This document shows positions 19,374 to 27,690 of a stretch of DNA of 64,000 bases, in pieces; the stretch's first letter is position 1, and each line of letters starts with the position of its first letter. The stretch is from the NCBI RefSeq assembly GCF_020181655.1, contig NZ_CP084032.1, positions 992,001 to 1,056,000 on the forward strand. Reading direction: 5' to 3'. Origin of the DNA: Pectobacterium colocasium (lineage in GTDB: Bacteria; Pseudomonadota; Gammaproteobacteria; Enterobacterales; Enterobacteriaceae). The notes under the pieces are model-generated. The model was not told the DNA's origin, searched no databases, and saw nothing but the letters and a program-made list of their open reading frames with translations. A program made the position numbers and the translations under genes.

Positions 19374-20840
19374 ATGAGTATCAGCGAATTTTCTACTCTT
19401 AAACCGCAGGCTGTGGTGCCGCGTTACGACCGACGCCTGCTAAAAACACGTATTGCGCATATTGGCTTTGGCGCATTCCACCGGGCGCATCAGGCGGTCT
19501 GTGCCGATAAGCTGGCGGCGGAACACGGCAGCGACTGGGGTTATTGTGAAATCGACCTGATTGGCGGCGAGCAGCAGATTGAGGCTATTCGCCAGCAGGA
19601 TTTGCTGTGGTCGGTATCCGAAATGGCAGACAGCGGCTGGAATAGCCGGATCATTGGCGTAGCAACCCGCGCGCTGCATGCGGAAGTCGAAGGTATCGAC
19701 GCGGTGCTGGAAGCGCTGAGCGCACCGGATATCGCCATCGTGTCGATTATCGTCACGGAGAAAGGCTATTGCCACCATCCGGCGACGGGGCAGTTGAATA
19801 CTGAACATCCGCTGATTTGCCACGATCTGGGGTTACCCGCAGAGCCACGCTCCCTGCCCGGTGTGATTCTGGCTGCCATCAAACGCAGACGGGAACGCCA
19901 GCTACCGGCATTCAGCGTGATGTCCTGCGACAATATGCCGGAAAATGGGCACGTCACGCGCAATGTGATCGTGCAACTGGCCGAGTTGCAGGATGTCGAA
20001 CTGGTGCGCTGGATTGAACAGCACGTCACCTTTCCGTCCACGATGGTGGATCGAATTGTTCCGGCTATTACCGAGGAAACGCTGGAGACCATTCAGGGGC
20101 AACTGGGCATTGCCGATCCGGCGGGCATCGCCTGTGAACCGTTCTTCCAGTGGGTGATTGAAGATAACTTCATTAACGGCCGTCCTGCGTGGGAAAAAGC
20201 GGGCGCGGAGCTGGTACAGGATGTCCTGCCGTTTGAGGAAATGAAGCTGCGTATGCTGAACGGTAGCCACTCGTTTTTGGCGTATCTGGGCTACCTTGCG
20301 GGCTATCAGCATATCAGCGAGTGCATGCAGGACGGCGACCTGGTCGCGGCGGCGCACCATCTGATGCTGAATGAACAAGCGCCAACGCTGCGGACACAGG
20401 GTGTCGATCTCGCGGCCTATGCGGAGGCGCTGTTGGATCGCTATCGCAATCGGGCGTTAAAGCACCGTACCTGGCAGATTGCGATGGACGGTTCGCAGAA
20501 ATTGCCACAGCGGATGTTGGATTCGATCCGCTGGCATCTGGTTCGCGGCAGCCGTTTTGATGCGTTGGCGCTCGGCGTTGCAGGGTGGATGCGCTATGTC
20601 GGCGGCGTGGATGAGCAAGGACAACCGATTGAGATCAGCGATCCGTTGAAAGACTTGATCGCTGAAACGGTGCAACGTAGCCTGGAAGGGGAAAGTCGGG
20701 TTGCGGCATTGCTGGCGCTGACGGCGATTTTCGGTGAGGATTTACCGAAGAATCCTGTCTTTGTCGATGCGGTGACGCAGCACTACCTGTCGCTGTTAGC
20801 GAAGGGCGTGAAGGGAACATTGCAGGATACCGACTGGTAG
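19374..20840 (+). CDS. ydfI: Mannitol dehydrogenase-family oxidoreductase (YdfI/UxuB-like)
   Basis: The 488-residue polyol/hexuronate dehydrogenase starts with RIAHIGFGAFHRAHQAVCADKL, the NAD-binding motif of the long-chain mannitol dehydrogenase family. It has the substrate region SVMSCDNMPENGHVTRNVIVQLA and the catalytic region EMKLRMLNGSHSFLAYLGYL with the conserved lysine. Members reduce fructuronate to mannonate or oxidise mannitol or arabinitol. Here fructuronate/mannonate is a natural guess because RspA belongs to the mannonate dehydratase group. ATG 19374 was chosen by family start. Confidence 0.88.
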   Translation: MSISEFSTLKPQAVVPRYDRRLLKTRIAHIGFGAFHRAHQAVCADKLAAEHGSDWGYCEIDLIGGEQQIEAIRQQDLLWSVSEMADSGWNSRIIGVATRALHAEVEGIDAVLEALSAPDIAIVSIIVTEKGYCHHPATGQLNTEHPLICHDLGLPAEPRSLPGVILAAIKRRRERQLPAFSVMSCDNMPENGHVTRNVIVQLAELQDVELVRWIEQHVTFPSTMVDRIVPAITEETLETIQGQLGIADPAGIACEPFFQWVIEDNFINGRPAWEKAGAELVQDVLPFEEMKLRMLNGSHSFLAYLGYLAGYQHISECMQDGDLVAAAHHLMLNEQAPTLRTQGVDLAAYAEALLDRYRNRALKHRTWQIAMDGSQKLPQRMLDSIRWHLVRGSRFDALALGVAGWMRYVGGVDEQGQPIEISDPLKDLIAETVQRSLEGESRVAALLALTAIFGEDLPKNPVFVDAVTQHYLSLLAKGVKGTLQDTDW

Positions 20841-20902
20841 GATGAAAGCGTGACGGCGACGGCCGTCGCGTGACCGCATTAGATAGCCGTAATCATAAAG
20901 CA

Positions 20903-20943
20903 ACACAGGATGAGGCGAGTGCCGACAATGCCTTATCCTGTGT
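20903..20943 (+). terminator. Stem-loop between ydfI and rspR
   Basis: ACACAGGATGAGGC pairs with GCCTTATCCTGTGT with one G-T position around a 13-base loop. It may separate the operon from an independently promoted rspR. Confidence 0.55.
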
Positions 20944-21041
20944 CTCCCGATCTCACCACCCACGACAGACGTTGTAACACTGACACTCGCTGCGCTAAGC
21001 GTGTATCATAAGCGGTAAATTTCTCGGGTAAGTACAGCGGC

Positions 21042-21728
21042 ATGGACACCTCTTTTCAGATCAACAACAACGAACCAGTCAATCAGCAAATTTATCGCGT
21101 ACTGCGCAAAGACATTGTGGAATGCAATATTCCGCCGGGTAAACTGCTGTCTGAAAAAGAAATTTCCGTGCGTTTTGATGTGTCCCGCCAGCCGGTCAGA
21201 GAGGCTTTTATCAAGCTGGCAGAGGCCGGATTGGTGCAAATTATGCCGCAGCGCGGCACGTTTGTGATGAAGATCTCCGAGCAGCGCGTGGCGGATGCCC
21301 GCTTTATCCGTCAGGCGCTGGAGTGCGCGATTGTGCGCCGGGCGGCAGAAATGGTGACGGAAGAACAGCTGTTGACGCTGGAGCACAACTTACGCCGTCA
21401 GGAACTGGCCGCGCAGAATGAGCAGGTGCGTGAGTTTCTAAGTCTTGACGACAGTTTCCATCAGCTTCTGACGCAGATTGCCAACTGTCCGCTGGCGTGG
21501 GAAACCATCGAGTCGATTAAAGCGACGATGGACCGCGTGCGTTTTCTCAGCCTGAGCCAGGTTTCACCGCCGCTCAGCCTGATCCAACAGCACTACCTGA
21601 TCTTTAGCGCCCTGAAAGCACGCGATCCTGATGCCGCAGAAAAAGCGATTCGTGAGCATTTGCAGGAAATGATCTATTCGATCACGCCGATTGCGCAACA
21701 GAATAGCGACTGGTTCGAGCACGCCTGA
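21042..21728 (+). CDS. rspR: GntR/FadR-family regulator RspR (YdfH-like)
   Basis: The 228-residue regulator has an N-terminal GntR winged helix ([60 protein letters not shown]). An FCD effector domain with the histidine-rich metal/ligand site ([14 protein letters not shown]) follows. It is closely similar to E. coli YdfH, the repressor of rspA. In E. coli it is the last gene of the same neighbourhood. A sugar acid is the likely ligand. It has its own 200-bp upstream region, so separate expression is likely. Confidence 0.9.
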   Translation: MDTSFQINNNEPVNQQIYRVLRKDIVECNIPPGKLLSEKEISVRFDVSRQPVREAFIKLAEAGLVQIMPQRGTFVMKISEQRVADARFIRQALECAIVRRAAEMVTEEQLLTLEHNLRRQELAAQNEQVREFLSLDDSFHQLLTQIANCPLAWETIESIKATMDRVRFLSLSQVSPPLSLIQQHYLIFSALKARDPDAAEKAIREHLQEMIYSITPIAQQNSDWFEHA

Positions 21729-21794
21729 GCCTTGTTTACTGGCTGCTATCACCGCATGAATTTGATGTATTCATGCGGTGAGGGTCTACCTGCT

Positions 21795-24026
21795 TTAACG
21801 GGATAATGCCGCAATCTCAGTGCTGCTCAAGGCACCTGCGTAAATTTTGAAATAATCATAGCGCCCCTTCATGTAGGGATCGGTCGGATACTGTGAACGG
21901 CCAAGGTAGGCGGCACTCAATTCACCAAGCTGGTAAGGTGCCAGTGTTAGGGTTTCACTCCGCACGACTTCTTTCCCGTCAATATACATAATCCCGATAT
22001 TGCCAGACTGAGTCAGTGCGACGGTGACCCAACGACCAACGGGGAATGTCTCGGTGGTAGGTTCAAACGCTTCCATCATGTAGCCATGTAAACTGGATAT
22101 TCTGAACGAAGGTTTACCCAGATTGCTGTAAGGCAATAGGGCGATCCAGCGTCGGGTGCCAGAACCCATATCGAAAATACGCGCCCAGGTGCGCTTGTCG
22201 TCAGCACAGAAGCGGGTAATGACGGTGAAATCACCTAAATTTTCCATCACTTTTCCGGGCAAGCTGACATAGCCATCGATCCCATCTAACACCAGCGCAA
22301 CGCCAGCACCATCAGGCCCGGTTCCCCAACTGGCTCCGCCATGTAAGGTGCTGGCTTCCCATTTTCCTGTGCCGTCAGCCAGCGTCGTGCCTGAACCTTC
22401 ATTAAACGCCAGATGAAAAATTTCTTCTGTTTTTATCGCAACGCTCACGGCATCAGAAGCCTGTGTTTCTCCACCATTCACCAACGCTTTAACACGATAG
22501 GCGTAGCGGGATGCACTGGAGATAATATCCTGATCGGTATAGGTTAATAAGTCGGTAATGTCGTAAGCGATTGGGCTGAATGCCCCATTCGCCGAGGTTG
22601 AACGCTCAAGCGTATAGCTGGTGGCTCCGACGACGCCCCACCATGAAAGTTCGATACTGTCGCCGCGACGATAAGCGGTTAAGCCTGTTGGCTTCAGCTC
22701 TGCATTCGCGACGGCTAACTCGCGAGTGTATAGCAGTGTGCCGTAGCCTGTACCATCTCCTCCGCCACCATTCTCCGGTGTGATCTTCTGGACATATTTA
22801 TAAACGTAGGGCGTCGCAATTCCTTTGCGTTTAGCGTAGTGGTTATAGATGGTTTCCCAGCACGGGCGGTTATTTCCCTGGCTGACGGTGCCAAGCCCTT
22901 CCATCAGGCCGTGGCGATTACGGTAATTTTTCCACGGCACGGAAAGGAAGCCGCCATTGCTATCAGACAAATTGGATTTCGCGACATACTCGGCACCAGC
23001 GAGGAAGCGGTTATTGGCATAACCGTAGATATCATCCCCCTGATTCCACGCCATTTCGCAGAATGCGACACCCAGACTCATACCTAACGTGGTGTGCCCC
23101 TGATCGCGGCCACTTTCTTGCCATTGCCCCAGATAGCCGGGGTGTAAATGCACCACTGCCTGCATTCCCGCCCCATTTCCCTGGCCATACTTGTAGTAAT
23201 CAATCGCTTCCTGATAGATATCAGGTCGGTCACATAGCACGCCGATCGCCAAAATATTGGCAATCGCACACTGATCCCAGTTCGCCCAATAGTTCGTGAT
23301 GTCTGCGCCATTATGAACGTCCAAAAAATTACGCGACATCGGGTAGAAGATCGTCAGCATCATGTTTTGGAAACGCTCAAAATCGGTGCGCGCCCAGCCG
23401 GAGTAGGTACGCATAATCTCTGCGACGTTAGCGAATTGGTAGCCATAGATACCGGCTGCTAACCAGCGGTCTGCGTTACCCGTGATTCTTTGTAGGGTGG
23501 AAGACCACGCGTTGAGATACCGTAACGCTTCATCGGCATAGACCTTATCTTGGGTAATTTTCCAGCGTACCGCCAGACGGTAGGAACGTTGCACATCGAT
23601 ATATAAAATCGCGAAGTTTTGCCCCTCGCCGCCGCGTACGAGGTTATCTGTTGCGCGCGGATTCGCTCCCAGCTGTGAATACCCATCCTGTATGAAAGGC
23701 GTCCAGGCATTTGTCCAGGGTTGTTCTTTTCTGGCAATTTTATCTCGAATACGAGAAAAATCCTCTTCGGTATGTAATAGGCCGGGGTGTGTGAAGGTAC
23801 GATCTTCGGCATAAATGGAGGGAGCCATCGCGCCTGTTGCGACTGCGGCGATGGCTCGGGTGAGGAAACTTCCTTTGAATTGGCCTAGCAATCCGCTGAA
23901 AGCCGCACCCGCTCCAGCCTGTAAAAAGCGGCGGCGAGGCAACGACACCTGCCTTGTCGCTTCTGTGTGCGAACCCGTGGATGTGTTTGCGTGATCGTTG
24001 TCCGTCTGCTGTGCTACTTTTTTCAT
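21795..24026 (-). CDS. Tat-exported alginate lyase-family protein with LamG domain
   Basis: The 743-residue protein has a twin-arginine signal (LPRRRFLQAGAGAAF, then a hydrophobic stretch). Residues about 75-430 form an all-helical lyase-like domain: HPGLLHTEEDFSRIRDKI at its start is typical of alginate/heparinase-like lyases, and TNYWANWDQCAIANILAIG and GQWQESGRDQGHT supply Asn, His and Arg/Asp positions. A fibronectin type III-like segment follows (LTAYRRGDSIELSWW), then a C-terminal concanavalin/LamG domain (residues 545-740, YVSLPGKVMENLGDFTVITRF). It probably cleaves an acidic polysaccharide outside the cytoplasm. The substrate cannot be told from sequence alone. Confidence 0.8.
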   Translation of the reverse strand: MKKVAQQTDNDHANTSTGSHTEATRQVSLPRRRFLQAGAGAAFSGLLGQFKGSFLTRAIAAVATGAMAPSIYAEDRTFTHPGLLHTEEDFSRIRDKIARKEQPWTNAWTPFIQDGYSQLGANPRATDNLVRGGEGQNFAILYIDVQRSYRLAVRWKITQDKVYADEALRYLNAWSSTLQRITGNADRWLAAGIYGYQFANVAEIMRTYSGWARTDFERFQNMMLTIFYPMSRNFLDVHNGADITNYWANWDQCAIANILAIGVLCDRPDIYQEAIDYYKYGQGNGAGMQAVVHLHPGYLGQWQESGRDQGHTTLGMSLGVAFCEMAWNQGDDIYGYANNRFLAGAEYVAKSNLSDSNGGFLSVPWKNYRNRHGLMEGLGTVSQGNNRPCWETIYNHYAKRKGIATPYVYKYVQKITPENGGGGDGTGYGTLLYTRELAVANAELKPTGLTAYRRGDSIELSWWGVVGATSYTLERSTSANGAFSPIAYDITDLLTYTDQDIISSASRYAYRVKALVNGGETQASDAVSVAIKTEEIFHLAFNEGSGTTLADGTGKWEASTLHGGASWGTGPDGAGVALVLDGIDGYVSLPGKVMENLGDFTVITRFCADDKRTWARIFDMGSGTRRWIALLPYSNLGKPSFRISSLHGYMMEAFEPTTETFPVGRWVTVALTQSGNIGIMYIDGKEVVRSETLTLAPYQLGELSAAYLGRSQYPTDPYMKGRYDYFKIYAGALSSTEIAALSR

Positions 24027-24276
24027 GGTGATTTAACTTCCCTGTCTGTGTGTATTCATCATTTCACCGATGATCAACACTGCACCGGTTTTTCCATAAC
24101 CTGTCGATGATCAGGCCACGAGAAAAAGGGCTGTGAGATGCCATCGTTGCACTGTGATTGTGTTTTTTGGCGGTATTGCCATGCCGAATGTTGAAAATAA
24201 GGCTTTCTTTATGGACGTGTCGAGGGAAATTGTGCTGGATAAGTTTTGCACTGTTTGGTGAGTGGGTCTGGGAGTA

Positions 24277-24310
24277 GCTCATTGATTTTTCTTATTAAAA
24301 ATCAATGAGC
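24277..24310. promoter_or_regulatory. Perfect 14-bp inverted repeat upstream of the lyase gene
   Basis: GCTCATTGATTTTT and AAAAATCAATGAGC are perfect arms around CTTATT. It lies 250 bases upstream of the lyase-like gene and 97 bases past the next gene's stop. It is AT-rich with no T-run after it, so it could be an operator or a weak terminator of the esterase-like gene. The rest of the 24027-24406 gap shows no gene. Confidence 0.6.
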
Positions 24311-24406
24311 ATAAAACGTTATTCCTGCCATTTTTTTGGGATTGACTAGTCTTTTGCACTGCTTTTGGGGGCAGGCGCTAAACACTGTCTTGGTAAAAGT
24401 AAGATC

Positions 24407-25780
24407 TTATTGAAAAGGTGACTCCAGCGGTTGTGCCAGATGAATCACCCAGAGCTCATTGTCGGCCTCTGGCTTCTGTAGCGGTTTGATTGCCAATGTC
24501 GTATCAACCGCCTTGCCATTCCGCGTCAGTTTGCCATCGGCAGTCACCTGATAATCGTCCGCGTTGTCTTTCGCTTTTATCGGGGATTGCAACACGGATT
24601 GCAGGCCAAAGTCGTTGTCGTTGATAATGGCCAGCGTTTGTTTATCGACCAGCGCCAGACCTTCCACTTTCTCCTGCTGCCAGCCGAGCTGACGCAGATC
24701 CACCAACTCCTGTTTGTGCGCCAGCGTAATGCCGCGCTTTTCCAACTGGGCGAGATCGTCAAATTCCGGCGATTTGCCGTTGGCATCGAACGGCGTCAGG
24801 TCGCTCGCTTTGCTGAGATCGACCAGATAGATGCGGTTCTGCATCTGTTTGTCTTTATCCACACCTTGCTCGACCAGCAGAATACGCTGATTATCCAGCG
24901 CTACGATGTCGCCGATCTTGGCATCTTTCGCTTTCTTGTAGCGGTCGATATTGATGGGGTAGCCCAGCATGCGGCTGGTTTGGGTTTCCGGGTTAAACAT
25001 CACCAGGCGCGTAAACTGCGCTTTGTTTTTGGTTTTGCCGTCGATATCCAGCGTGCTTTGCACTGCCATGACGATCGTGCCATCCGGCAGGCGGGTCAGA
25101 CCTTCAAAACCGCGATTCGGCTGACGCCACTTGATGACATTGGGTAAGCCGCTGGCAACCGAGTGTTCGTTATCCGCCGGCGTTGGCCCGAATTTTTGCA
25201 GAATCTTCCCGCTGGCATCAACGTGGATCAGAAACGGGCCGTATTCGTCACACAGCCAGAAACCGCCGTTGCCGTCCGGCGTAATTCCTTCGGTGTCCAG
25301 CCCGCGCTGGCTGGTGCTGAGCGGTTGCAGTGCGTCATTCAATGCCATTTCGTTAGTGGTGCCGATAAAGTCTGCTGGCAGCGGCAGGCCAGTGATATTG
25401 CCCTCGGTATCGTGCAGCGGGCGAGGATTGCCCGCCTCGGCGGCTTTCGCGCTGACGCGAATATCCATCATCAACGGCGCGTAATCAGGGCTGGCGAAGA
25501 TCTTGGCCTCTTTCTCGCCGACCAGCGGCGCATCGGCATTCGGGCCGCGATCGGTGACGGTGACGAACATCAAGTCATCACCCTGTTTACCCGTGAAATA
25601 GAGACCGGAACCAATGCCAACAGGCAGACCGTTGGGGAAATTCTGAGCGAATTTGCCCTGATACGCCACACGTTCGCTGGCTGGGAAGGTGACGATATAG
25701 CGCGTCACTTTTTCTCCCGCGGCCTGAACGCTGAACGGCAAAAATCCGGCAACCAGCAGTGCTAACAACGTGTGTTTCAT
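24407..25780 (-). CDS. Periplasmic esterase-like/phytase-like beta-propeller protein
   Basis: The 457-residue protein starts MKHTLLALLVAGFLPFSVQAAG, a clear Sec signal with AxA cleavage. The body carries the motifs of the 'esterase-like activity of phytase' family: GIGSGLYFTGKQGDDLMFVTVTDRGPNAD, LDTEGITPDGNGGFWLCDEYGPFLIHVD, and EGLALVDKQTLAIINDNDFG with conserved acidic residues for metal binding. This points to a six-bladed propeller acting on phosphate esters in the periplasm. The in-frame 38 codons before 25780 have no signal character. The substrate is unknown. Confidence 0.82.
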   Translation of the reverse strand: MKHTLLALLVAGFLPFSVQAAGEKVTRYIVTFPASERVAYQGKFAQNFPNGLPVGIGSGLYFTGKQGDDLMFVTVTDRGPNADAPLVGEKEAKIFASPDYAPLMMDIRVSAKAAEAGNPRPLHDTEGNITGLPLPADFIGTTNEMALNDALQPLSTSQRGLDTEGITPDGNGGFWLCDEYGPFLIHVDASGKILQKFGPTPADNEHSVASGLPNVIKWRQPNRGFEGLTRLPDGTIVMAVQSTLDIDGKTKNKAQFTRLVMFNPETQTSRMLGYPINIDRYKKAKDAKIGDIVALDNQRILLVEQGVDKDKQMQNRIYLVDLSKASDLTPFDANGKSPEFDDLAQLEKRGITLAHKQELVDLRQLGWQQEKVEGLALVDKQTLAIINDNDFGLQSVLQSPIKAKDNADDYQVTADGKLTRNGKAVDTTLAIKPLQKPEADNELWVIHLAQPLESPFQ

Positions 25781-25914
25781 GGTGTTTGCTCTATAAGATG
25801 AATCGATCTGATTGAGGTATTGTCGGAGCATAGATAACCGATATGTCAGTTCTGTGATCGCATGGCTGATTTGGTAATCAAATGCGGTTTTCATCCTCTC
25901 TCACGGTTAAAAAG

Positions 25915-27114
25915 TTATCTCTGGATTTTTTTGTGTGGATTCCTGAAAGCGAAAAAGAGCTGGAGCGTGTTGCACAGCACCAGGAAGGCGGTGATGACGA
26001 ACACCCAGCGGAATCCCATCATGGCGGATACACCGGAACCGACCAGCGGCCCCAGTACGTTGCCCAGATACATGAATGACTGGTTATAGCCGAAGATACG
26101 GCCCGTCACCTGCTGGCTGCTGTATTTGACTAACAGCGCCTGCACGGTCGGCATCAGTGCGCCATCGGCAAAGCCTAGCATAAAGCGCAGGATACCAAGC
26201 TGTGTGGGGCTTTTTACCGCCGCCATGATCAGGAACAGTAGTACGCTGATGGCCAGTGCGGCGATCAGAACGCGGTGTGCGCCGATTCGATCGCCTAAAC
26301 GACCCAGGCGGGGGGCGGATAGCAGGGCGGATACGCCGGGAATGGCCGCAATCACGCCGCTGATAAAGGCGATGTTGTCCGTGCCGGGCGTTAGATCGCG
26401 GATGAACAGGGTGAGAATGGGGCTAATGGAGCCGTTCGCCATCTGGATCATCATCGTCGTAATGAACAGGCAGATAATGAGTGCTGGATATGGTAGGGAA
26501 GCAAAGACGGCTTTCCCGCTGAGCCGATTCTCTTTGGTGACTTTAACCACGCTCTCTTTTATCGCGAAAAGCGTAATCAGGAAACTGGTAAACAACATGC
26601 CGCCAGTGATGAAAAAGACGATGCGTAGCCCGATATAATCGGCCATAAAGCCGCCAAATAAGGGGCCGAGAATGACACCGGCGATCTGCCCGGTCGATAG
26701 CATACCCAGCGCCCAGCCGCTTTTTTCACGTGGAACCTGCGAGGCGATCAGCGCCATCGCGTTGGGTATGTACCCGGAAGTCAGCCCCATCAGCGTGCGC
26801 AGGATGAACAGGTGCCACACGTTGGTCGCCAGCCCTTGCAACGACATCACGACGGCCATGCCAAGCGCGGCGCGCAGTAGCATAAGCTTGCGGCCTTTAC
26901 GGTCGGCGAGGCTTCCCCACAGTGGCGCGACGGCGGCGGAGACGAGAAAAGACGAACTAAAAATCAAGCCGGACCACAGGCTCAGCGATTCGTGCGAGTG
27001 AACGCCAAGCTGCTCAATGTACAGCGGCAGGAAGGGTAATATCTGGCTCATGGCCAGCCCGGTGAAAAAGCATCCCAGCCAGGCAGAGAAGAGGTTAAGT
27101 TTCCAGGTTTCCAT
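25915..27114 (-). CDS. mdtG: Multidrug efflux MFS transporter MdtG
   Basis: The 399-residue protein has 12 membrane segments. It parallels E. coli MdtG (YceE): [35 protein letters not shown] at the N-terminus, the MFS motif [14 protein letters not shown], and the antiporter motif C region [21 protein letters not shown]. MdtG confers fosfomycin and deoxycholate resistance in E. coli, where it is a SoxS/MarA/Rob target. I could not identify a clear mar-box in the 250 bp upstream. Confidence 0.9.
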   Translation of the reverse strand: METWKLNLFSAWLGCFFTGLAMSQILPFLPLYIEQLGVHSHESLSLWSGLIFSSSFLVSAAVAPLWGSLADRKGRKLMLLRAALGMAVVMSLQGLATNVWHLFILRTLMGLTSGYIPNAMALIASQVPREKSGWALGMLSTGQIAGVILGPLFGGFMADYIGLRIVFFITGGMLFTSFLITLFAIKESVVKVTKENRLSGKAVFASLPYPALIICLFITTMMIQMANGSISPILTLFIRDLTPGTDNIAFISGVIAAIPGVSALLSAPRLGRLGDRIGAHRVLIAALAISVLLFLIMAAVKSPTQLGILRFMLGFADGALMPTVQALLVKYSSQQVTGRIFGYNQSFMYLGNVLGPLVGSGVSAMMGFRWVFVITAFLVLCNTLQLFFAFRNPHKKIQR

Positions 27115-27362
27115 GGGGGTCGGAATAGGCCTTCATCAGCGAATAACCAATGGCGAAACCGTGGTGACTGCGCGCAAAAAAGTGTGCTAACCGACAGTGA
27201 ATGGCGCTCAATTAATAACGGACAGTGACTAAAATTTCGTCTTTCATCATGAGCATAGCATAGCCAGCGGCGTAGTGGTCACTGAGGGTAATGATTCGCA
27301 ACAAAAGAAAATCAGCGTGGGAAGCAGGCGGGAATAGGGGAAAGTGTCGGTGAATTTTATTA

Positions 27363-27378
27363 TGTGATGTATATCACA
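27363..27378 (+). promoter_or_regulatory. CRP-binding site ahead of an AzuC-like small gene
   Basis: TGTGATGTATATCACA matches TGTGA-N6-TCACA perfectly and is nearly a full palindrome. A TACAAT -10-like box lies about 30 bases downstream on the plus strand. The site faces the 28-codon ORF and not mdtG, whose start is 249 bases away. Confidence 0.75.
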
Positions 27379-27495
27379 AAAAATTGGCTTTTGAACCATA
27401 GGGGTTGTACAATTCACCACCATAAGGCAGCCCACTGCCACGTAAGGCAAGAGTAATTCCATCGCGTAATCAGAATAACGAGCTAAGTCAATAAG

Positions 27496-27582
27496 GTGAA
27501 AAAAGTGCGTAACTTCTTTAAAAAAATGCTGGCGGCTTACCTGAATACTTATAAAGACGTACCGCCCGGCGCACTATTCTAA
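27496..27582 (+). CDS. azuC: AzuC-like 28-residue small protein
   Basis: The ORF GTG...TAA encodes a basic amphipathic N-terminus (KKVRNFFKKMLAAYLNTY) followed by KDVPPGALF. As I recall it, E. coli AzuC is 28 residues ending KDVPPGNMFR with an aligned R, M, Y, T and K pattern, and azuCR is a carbon-regulated dual-function RNA. The perfect CRP site upstream and the GC-rich hairpin just downstream fit that picture. The start could also be GTG 27505, which has AAGG at better spacing. A base-pairing function for the RNA cannot be judged here. Confidence 0.62.
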   Translation: MKKVRNFFKKMLAAYLNTYKDVPPGALF

Positions 27583-27600
27583 GAATCTGTGCTATGCAAG

Positions 27601-27623
27601 CAGGCCGCCATCATGGCGGCCTG
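27601..27623 (+). terminator. Strong hairpin ending the AzuC-like transcript
   Basis: CAGGCCGCCA and TGGCGGCCTG form a perfect 10-bp stem with loop TCA, 18 bases after the small ORF. Only a weak T-rich tail follows. Confidence 0.65.
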
Positions 27624-27690
27624 TGTATTTATGGGGAGCCGAGAACCAACACAACGTGGTTCTGAGTCGGTTCCCCTTTTTGTGGTGATC

